Position numbers and translations under genes: made by a program
Shown here: positions 41,268-46,296 of the stretch, piece after piece
Numbering within the stretch: position 1 is the first letter of the stretch
Layout of the letters: each line of letters begins with the position of its first letter
Notes under the pieces: generated by a model
The model's database searches: none
What the model was told of the DNA's origin: nothing
The model's input: the letters and a program-made list of their open reading frames with translations, nothing else
DNA from: Deltaproteobacteria bacterium RBG_13_43_22
Lineage (GTDB): Bacteria > Desulfobacterota > RBG-13-43-22
Assembly (NCBI GenBank): GCA_001797675.1
Contig: MGQB01000030.1
Span: forward strand, 104,077 to 150,372
Direction: 5' to 3'
DNA length: 46,296 nt

Positions 41268-41669
41268 ATGAATACAAAACAGTTTCTTGAAATTCGACGA
41301 TATTTAGATAAAACCCAAAATCAAATGTCACAATTATTGGGCGTCTCCGTCAAAGCCATACAAAGCTTTGAACAAGGCCTTAGGAAAATTCCTGTTCATA
41401 TCGAACGACAAATGTGGTTTATTTTGGCCATGCAACGATCTGACACCTTGAAAAAGAAACCTTGTTGGATTATCAAAAAGTGTCCAACGGAAATCAAACG
41501 AAAATGTCCGGCTTGGGAATTCCAAGTGGGGCATCTCTGTTGGTTTATTAACGGTACGATCTGTCTGGGAGAGGTACAAGATACTTGGGAGAAAAAAATG
41601 AAAATATGCCGCCAATGCGATATATTTCAGTCTATCATGTCCTCTCCTGTAACAAAAAGAACCAATTAA
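41268..41669 (+). CDS. XRE-type HTH protein with two-CW cysteine domain (copy 2)
   Basis: 133 aa paralogue of the gene at 35077. The HTH (RRYLDKTQNQMSQLLGVSVKAIQSFEQGLRKIP) and Cys/Trp part (KPCWIIKKCP, KRKCPAWEF, GHLCWFINGTICLG, CRQCDIF) match copy 1 in spacing; all seven Cys are kept. GGGAGAGAAGG lies upstream of the ATG. It stands alone between the HdrB/C-like pair and the sqr operon, divergent from the former. A redox- or sulfide-responsive regulator is a reasonable guess. Confidence 0.75.
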   Translation: MNTKQFLEIRRYLDKTQNQMSQLLGVSVKAIQSFEQGLRKIPVHIERQMWFILAMQRSDTLKKKPCWIIKKCPTEIKRKCPAWEFQVGHLCWFINGTICLGEVQDTWEKKMKICRQCDIFQSIMSSPVTKRTN

Positions 41670-41991
41670 TCCGAGGCCTTATCAGCGGATGGGTGAAGTT
41701 GTCCTCTCTAACTGTAGATCTTCTCAATAATCCCTCTGCCACTTCGCTTGCTAGGGTTGCTTTGAATGCTCAAATAGGCACTCCACAATCGATTGAAGGA
41801 CCATGATTTCAACATCCCAACCAAAGAAAAGGGTTGTACCCTTAAAGATTTCGAGTACTCTCCGTTTTCTTATCCGGCACCGGATCACTGATGCGATAAA
41901 GGGTTAAGGGCAAGTACCAACTCTACCCATCACCCTCTCGACCATCATTCAGATGGCATCTTTTTCTCGATCAAACATTTTTTAAATTAAC
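41670..41991. other. Gene-free stretch between two-CW copy 2 and the sqr operon end
   Basis: No open frame with a ribosome binding site and no strong hairpin was seen on either strand. It may be decayed coding sequence, but I could not match it. Confidence 0.35.
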
Positions 41992-42270
41992 TTAATCGGC
42001 TCGTACCCTTGGTGATCGAAGCAAAGAAAACGGCGTTTCAAAGGGTCTCTCTTTGTATCGGGGCAATAATTTTTTGTTCCGTCCATCAATCCCGGTCAAG
42101 AAATACCAGGAGGAGGTTTTTCGACTGAACCAAGCCTCGCCGGTCACGTGTCGGCCTTTAATTCGAACCCCAGCCTGCAAGATCTCAAAATCACCATCTT
42201 CTTTGGGTATTCCGTAAACGCGAGCCTCACGTTCCTTCCCATCCTCACAAGAAACCATTTGTTTTTTCAT
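41992..42270 (-). CDS. Small hypothetical protein of the sqr operon
   Basis: 92 aa, not recognised. Starts MKKQMVSCEDGKEREARVYG with a good GGAGGG site seven nt upstream, so it is likely real. Beta-rich, basic, with aromatic residues (GEAWFSRKTSSWYFLTGIDG) and one Cys. It follows the DUF1641 gene by 25 nt and is probably the third gene of the unit. Confidence 0.6.
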   Translation of the reverse strand: MKKQMVSCEDGKEREARVYGIPKEDGDFEILQAGVRIKGRHVTGEAWFSRKTSSWYFLTGIDGRNKKLLPRYKERPFETPFSLLRSPRVRAD

Positions 42271-42295
42271 TTCTTTCCCTCCTTGACCAAAAGTA

Positions 42296-42991
42296 TTAAA
42301 AGGAAAGGTTGGCTGACTTATTTACCTTGTGGCCATTGTTCTTTATTTTACCGATCCCCTTGGTTAACTCCATCAGGACTCCGAGACCTTGCTTCACTTC
42401 CGAGCTCGAGCAGGCACGAAGAAGACCTATAGGACCCACTTTTTTTGACCTTGTCAGGTCCACGTTGGCAGGTACTTCGGCCATTTTTTCCAGAAAGGCT
42501 AAGGCTTGAGGATCGGCCATTTTTTCGGTCAATTTAAGTAAGGAGACCATGCTGTCACCGATCCGGTCGATTTCTTCGGGGGAGAAGGCCTGGGCGAACT
42601 TGGCCCGTAAATCCAAGGTAGCCTGAATGATTCGAAAAATCCCTTTTCTTTCCATTTCATCCAGATAATTGATCATCTGAGGTACGGCCGACTTGAGTAA
42701 TGGTTCCAAGGTATTAACAAAATCAATGATATTCTCCAGTTGGCCGAGGACGTAGGTAATATTTTTTACGCTTCGGAGTAATCGTTTTATCAGAACCATC
42801 AGGTCTTCGAGTTGGAAGGCAGATTCGACTTCTTCAAGCTCTTTGATCATCAACTGAACAGCCTGATTACCCATGGGCTTTAAATCATCCTTAAGCTCCT
42901 TTATTCCTTTTGCGTTTTGCGCTAAAGGCGCAATTTGCGTTTCGATGTTCTCAAGTCGTTCAAGAATTAATCTCTCGATATTCATATTCAT
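42296..42991 (-). CDS. DUF1641 protein, partner of sulfide:quinone oxidoreductase
   Basis: About 231 aa from the ATG at 42991, which has GAGGAGG six nt upstream; the TTG-started frame at 43015 overlaps sqr. All-helical and charged. KNITYVLGQLENIIDFVNTLEPLLKSAVPQMINYLDEME and the C-terminal KVGPIGLLRACSSSEVKQGLGVLMELTKGIG match DUF1641, often encoded next to SQR-type flavoproteins and thought to be an accessory subunit. It lies directly after sqr. Confidence 0.82.
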   Translation of the reverse strand: MNMNIERLILERLENIETQIAPLAQNAKGIKELKDDLKPMGNQAVQLMIKELEEVESAFQLEDLMVLIKRLLRSVKNITYVLGQLENIIDFVNTLEPLLKSAVPQMINYLDEMERKGIFRIIQATLDLRAKFAQAFSPEEIDRIGDSMVSLLKLTEKMADPQALAFLEKMAEVPANVDLTRSKKVGPIGLLRACSSSEVKQGLGVLMELTKGIGKIKNNGHKVNKSANLSF

Positions 42992-43007
42992 GCTATGCCT
43001 CCTCTTG

Positions 43008-44243
43008 TCAGACAAGGCCCGATCTTAACTTTCCGGCCATGGTAAATTGAGGCTCCAGAGGCAGCTCAAGGCCCCTAAGCATCATGTTCCAATAAACCCA
43101 CTTAAACATCATCTTCCCCCAGTAGTTAAAGTTGCTGTCCCCGAGCAAAGTAAAAGGGCCGAGGCCCGGGAAAGGGTATTTCCCTGGAAGCGGTTCGACC
43201 TTGTAATTAAAATCAATCAGAACCGCTTTCTCATATCCGGAAACGATAAAACAGGTGGCATGACCATCAAAGGTTGGTTTAGGCTCTTGGTCCTCTATCT
43301 CGAGCAAAATATTTTTTAGAACCGTATTGGCCTCATAATGGGCCACTGCGCCGGCCTTGGAGGTAGGTACATTCGTTGCATCCCCAAGAACATAAATATG
43401 GTCATAATTTTTGGCTTTGAGGGTGAAATGATCGGTATCGATAAACCCCATTGGGTCCCCCAGATTTGAGTCCAAAACATATTGAGCACCGAAGTTGGGT
43501 GGGATGGACACCAGCAGATCATAGTTAATTTTATCCCCTTTGTGGGACTCGATGGTTTTCTCATCGGCGTTGACCTGGGCGATATCGAAATTCGGGGTAA
43601 CTTTGAGATTCTTTTGTTCGGCAATGACGGCCAGAGCTTTGGACGCCATCGGTTTGGTGAAAATGCCAGCGACGGGAGTTACAAATTCAATCTCGACCTT
43701 ATCCCGGCAGCCATTGACGGTAAAGAACCAATCGGCCATAAAAATAAATTCTATGGGTGCCACCGGACATTTATAGGGAAGTTCAGCAATGTTCATTACC
43801 ACCCGGCCGGAGTTAAATTTCCTCAACCTCTTATGGAGTTCCAAGGCCCCTTCCAAGGAATAAAAGGTGTGGACATTACCATACCAGTCATTCTTCATGC
43901 CCTCGACTTCCTCCGGCATGATCCGACAACCAGAGGCGATGATCAGCCAATCGTAGTCATAGCGGCTTCTTTTGCCTTCTACCTGGCGTTTATCGGGATT
44001 GACTCCAACCACCTCATCCAGGACGAAATTTACACCCTTTGGAATAAATTCCCTTTTAGGTTTTATACAATCTTCCTTGGTGTAGATACCGAAAGGAATG
44101 AACAGCCAGCCAGGTTGGTAGTGGTGGATCTCTTCATGGTCAATGATCGTGATCTGCCAGTCGGGTTCGCTCAATTCTTGGCGTAACATATTGGCTATAA
44201 TGGTTCCACCGGCACCTGAACCCAAAATGATAATTTTCTTCAT
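43008..44243 (-). CDS. sqr: Sulfide:quinone oxidoreductase
   Basis: 411 aa FAD protein. The dinucleotide motif IIILGSGAGGTIIANML is at the start; DWLIIASGCRI and HIYVLGDATNVPTSKAGAVAH are the ATG and GD motifs. The redox Cys are C159 in LPYKCPVAP and C331 in HATCFIVSG, as expected for SQR; C106 may be a third. The C-terminus (WGKMMFKWVYWNMMLRG) is the amphipathic membrane anchor. It oxidises sulfide to sulfur or polysulfide and reduces quinone. GGAGGAG is upstream of the ATG. It may protect the cell or link to MetY sulfide use. Confidence 0.92.
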   Translation of the reverse strand: MKKIIILGSGAGGTIIANMLRQELSEPDWQITIIDHEEIHHYQPGWLFIPFGIYTKEDCIKPKREFIPKGVNFVLDEVVGVNPDKRQVEGKRSRYDYDWLIIASGCRIMPEEVEGMKNDWYGNVHTFYSLEGALELHKRLRKFNSGRVVMNIAELPYKCPVAPIEFIFMADWFFTVNGCRDKVEIEFVTPVAGIFTKPMASKALAVIAEQKNLKVTPNFDIAQVNADEKTIESHKGDKINYDLLVSIPPNFGAQYVLDSNLGDPMGFIDTDHFTLKAKNYDHIYVLGDATNVPTSKAGAVAHYEANTVLKNILLEIEDQEPKPTFDGHATCFIVSGYEKAVLIDFNYKVEPLPGKYPFPGLGPFTLLGDSNFNYWGKMMFKWVYWNMMLRGLELPLEPQFTMAGKLRSGLV

Positions 44244-44421
44244 CTATATTCTCCTCCTTTTAAATTAGAGTTCCAAGGCAAGGACTATTTTCAATTTAAA
44301 TACAGACTACGAAAAAAAAGGGCCTTCGTTCAGATTTTCCTTTAGCGTTGTTTTTTAAATTTACATGGAATCTCCCTTCAATACCTCAACTTAGTATTTA
44401 TTATCCTACAATATGGTAGTT

Positions 44422-44450
44422 ATAGCACCACATTGTTGTATCTCTGTCAA
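44422..44450 (-). promoter_or_regulatory. Promoter and operator of the sqr operon
   Basis: On the minus strand TTGACA (44450-44445), 17-nt spacer, TGCTAT (44427-44422). On the plus strand 44424-44443 reads AGCACCACATTGTTGTATCT, sharing the CCAC-RTT-GTKGTA core with the operator at 35016-35034, in the same place relative to the promoter. Confidence 0.55.
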
Positions 44451-45002
44451 GTGTTTTTTATTTTCTTTCAATAATTTTTTTGATCGCTTGATAAAAAGGC
44501 ATCATTCTGATGAGAACAGAAGCCCAAAAGATTTTTAACTAATTGAAAATCCTTTATTCCGGTTTTCCGGGCCAGTTTCTCCGTAATCTTTGTTTAGGAT
44601 CTTCCATCGCTCTGGCCGATTCATCCAGGTATGGACGGCAGGTCGTCAGGGTTTTACCTCTCGGGCCAATCGACAATTGACAGAAACGACTTAACCCCTA
44701 CCTCCAGGCTTAATTCAAAGGAACGTTGACCGGCTCAAGATGTTAAGGGTTTTATTGTAATTTTGACCTACCAAGGTCAGCCGGAATTGGGTTTGGAGGG
44801 TCTTCTTTTCTGGGTTGTCCAAAGGGAACCCACAACCGAAATTGGGACCAGCTCCGTAGAAGAGTGACTGAGCATTGCCTTTAATGCGAAGAAACTCAGC
44901 CAGGACAGCTAAGCCAATTGAATCATAATTAAATGTTACCAAGCGGAAAGTAGGACAAAAGAAGAACTTGAAAAAATTACCGAAAACGATAATAATATAT
45001 TA
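44451..45002. other. Intergenic region between sqr and the sigma-54 activator
   Basis: No well-supported gene. A minus-strand frame of 75 codons (44715-44942) has a TTG start and no ribosome binding site, and I do not recognise its product. The region should also hold the promoter of the activator, which I could not define. Confidence 0.35.
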
Positions 45003-46296
45003 ATGAAGTCGACTCCTGCCTTTTTAAAAATCATTCTGGATAGTATTACCGAAGGGGTCTTCACTATCAACAAAAATAGAGTGATCACCTCCTTCAACCA
45101 GGCTGCTGAAAGGATAACCGGATTCCCCAAAGAAGACGCGATCGGCAAGAAATGTTTTGAAGTTTTTCAGGCCGACATCTGTCAGGAATCCTGCGCCCTG
45201 GCCCAAACCCTGAGAACCGGAAAAAACGTTGTGGATCAGCCGGTCAATATTTTGGATGCCCGGGGCATGGTGATTCCCATCAGCGTGACGACCGCTGTTC
45301 TAAAAGACAGCCAGGGCAGGATGCTAGGTGGGGTGGAAACCTTCCGGGATTTAAGCACCATCGAGGCTCTGCGAAAAGAAATCACTAAAAAATATACAGT
45401 AAACGATATTATCGGTAAAAACGACCTATTGCAAAATATCTTCAATACTCTCCCGGATATTGCCCAGAGTGATAGTTCCGTTTTAATCCAAGGAGCCAGT
45501 GGATCCGGCAAAGAGCTTCTGGCTAAAGCCATTCACAACCTGAGTCCCCGGAAAGCAAAACCATTCTTAGCCCTCAACTGCAGTGCATTGCCTGAAACTC
45601 TACTTGAATCCGAGCTCTTCGGCTATGTTCGAGGGGCTTTTACTGACGCCAAAAAAGACAAACCCGGAAAGTTTGCTATAGCCGATTCCGGGACTTTATT
45701 TTTGGACGAGATAGGCGATCTTCCGTTGACTGTTCAAGCCAAACTTCTAAGAGTCCTTCAGGAAAAAAATTTTGAGCCTCTGGGTTCAAATATCAGTAAA
45801 CCGCTCAAAGCTCGATTGATTTCGGCCAGTAACAAAGATCTTAAGGGACTGGTTAAGAATGGTTCCTTTAGAGATGATCTATATTATCGTCTTAAAGTGA
45901 TCCAGATCGACCTGCCGACACTACAAGAGCGACGTGAAGATATCCCCCTTTTGATCGACCATTTCATTACTAAATTCAATTTTCGAACCGGCAAAAAGAT
46001 AACCCAGGTTTCCCCGAAAGTCCTTCAACTATTAATGCATTATGAATATCCTGGAAATATCCGGGAACTGGAAAATATCATCGAACACGCTTTTGTCCTC
46101 TGTCATGGTTCAACCATTCAGCTGGCCCATCTGCCTCCGGAGCTCATCAACGGGGAGGTTGGCGATCCCTCTCCCTCTTTTGAATCCAAATTAAAAGACC
46201 AGGAACGGACTCTCATTCATAAATCTCTGGAAAAATATCACGGCAATCGAACTTTGGCTGCAAAGGAATTAGGCCTCCATCCCACCACCCTCTGGC
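45003..46296 (+). CDS. Sigma-54-dependent activator with PAS domain (3' end cut)
   Basis: At least 431 codons, open to the window end. A PAS domain is at about 5-115 (FLKIILDSITEGVFTINKNR...CFEVFQADICQESCAL...GVETFRDLS); three Cys in it could bind a cofactor. The AAA domain has Walker A GASGSGKE, ESELFGYVRGAFTDA, Walker B GTLFLDEIGDLP, sensor and arginine motifs FRDDLYYRLKVIQIDLPTLQERREDIPLL (quoted family block) and YPGNIRELENIIEHA. The C-terminal Fis-type HTH begins with GNRTLAAKELGLHPTTLW. The usual GAFTGA loop is GAFTDA. The frame is open upstream to 44928 and no ribosome binding site precedes the ATG, so the start is uncertain. Confidence 0.85.
   Translation, partial: MKSTPAFLKIILDSITEGVFTINKNRVITSFNQAAERITGFPKEDAIGKKCFEVFQADICQESCALAQTLRTGKNVVDQPVNILDARGMVIPISVTTAVLKDSQGRMLGGVETFRDLSTIEALRKEITKKYTVNDIIGKNDLLQNIFNTLPDIAQSDSSVLIQGASGSGKELLAKAIHNLSPRKAKPFLALNCSALPETLLESELFGYVRGAFTDAKKDKPGKFAIADSGTLFLDEIGDLPLTVQAKLLRVLQEKNFEPLGSNISKPLKARLISASNKDLKGLVKNGSFRDDLYYRLKVIQIDLPTLQERREDIPLLIDHFITKFNFRTGKKITQVSPKVLQLLMHYEYPGNIRELENIIEHAFVLCHGSTIQLAHLPPELINGEVGDPSPSFESKLKDQERTLIHKSLEKYHGNRTLAAKELGLHPTTLW

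Noticed and set aside
44715..44942. Minus-strand frame of 75 codons upstream of the activator
   Set aside because: TTG start, no ribosome binding site, product not recognised; kept only as a note in the intergenic entry.

Overview
The window reads as a chromosomal segment of a Desulfobacterota (deltaproteobacterial) anaerobe, probably from a metagenome assembly. The basis is a near-complete MSHA-type pilus locus, an HdrB/HdrC-like iron-sulfur oxidoreductase pair, sulfide:quinone oxidoreductase with a DUF1641 partner, an Acr3 arsenite exporter, many small thioredoxin-fold proteins, and in-frame UGA codons that look like selenocysteine. GC is moderate throughout except for a GC-richer VKOR gene near 24.4-25.3 kb. 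The phylum call is inference from gene content; there is no rRNA or other marker here.

Region 1 (1-20113, almost all minus strand) is a type IV pilus locus of the MSHA type. Read 5'->3' on the minus strand the order is E (ATPase), G (platform), A (major pilin), three large membrane proteins (YfhO-like, GT-C-like, spermidine-synthase-like), prepilins C, D, O, P, then I (PilM-PilN fusion), J (PilO), K (PilP-like), L (secretin), M (ExeA ATPase with SPOR) and the start of an N/GspB-like gene. Compared with the Vibrio order IJKLMN-EG-A-CDOP the two halves are swapped. Intergenic spaces carry REP-like hairpin pairs, a 218-bp element with perfect 34-bp terminal inverted repeats, and heptanucleotide arrays. 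One prepilin leader carries a perfect 20-bp inverted repeat.

Region 2 (20223-24159, minus) holds folC, whose coding sequence contains an in-frame block of heptad repeats, and a UvrD/PcrA-type helicase.

Region 3 (24382-34827, mostly plus) is the most unusual part, a thiol/selenol redox and metalloid island. It holds a VKOR-thioredoxin fusion; an arsC with an internal TAA; a TM0996-type thioredoxin fusion; Acr3; a 4Fe-4S protein; an ArsP-type permease; ArsR; a CDF exporter; three further thioredoxins; and a CcdA-type transporter. Three genes in it are hidden by UGA codons. One is a 107-residue thioredoxin-fold protein resembling the small alkylmercury-lyase-like family, with UGA at both conserved Cys positions. 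The other two are paralogous 89-residue exported proteins ending Gly-UGA-Ser-stop. Three of the four UGAs, or all four if one weaker fold is accepted, are followed by a hairpin whose loop starts 18-20 nt later. In the two paralogues the loop position is identical although the stem sequences differ. My reading is that cytoplasmic reducing power passes through CcdA/VKOR to periplasmic thioredoxins and small selenoproteins beside arsenic and metal export.

Region 4 (35077-46296) holds a two-CW HTH gene, metY-metX-metW (homocysteine synthesis by direct sulfhydrylation), a convergent HdrB-like/HdrC-cytochrome b pair, a second two-CW HTH paralogue, sqr-DUF1641-small protein on the minus strand, and a sigma-54 activator cut by the window end. 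One palindrome-like motif is shared by the promoter of the first two-CW gene and the sqr promoter, hinting at common sulfur-linked control. No tRNA, rRNA or CRISPR array was seen.
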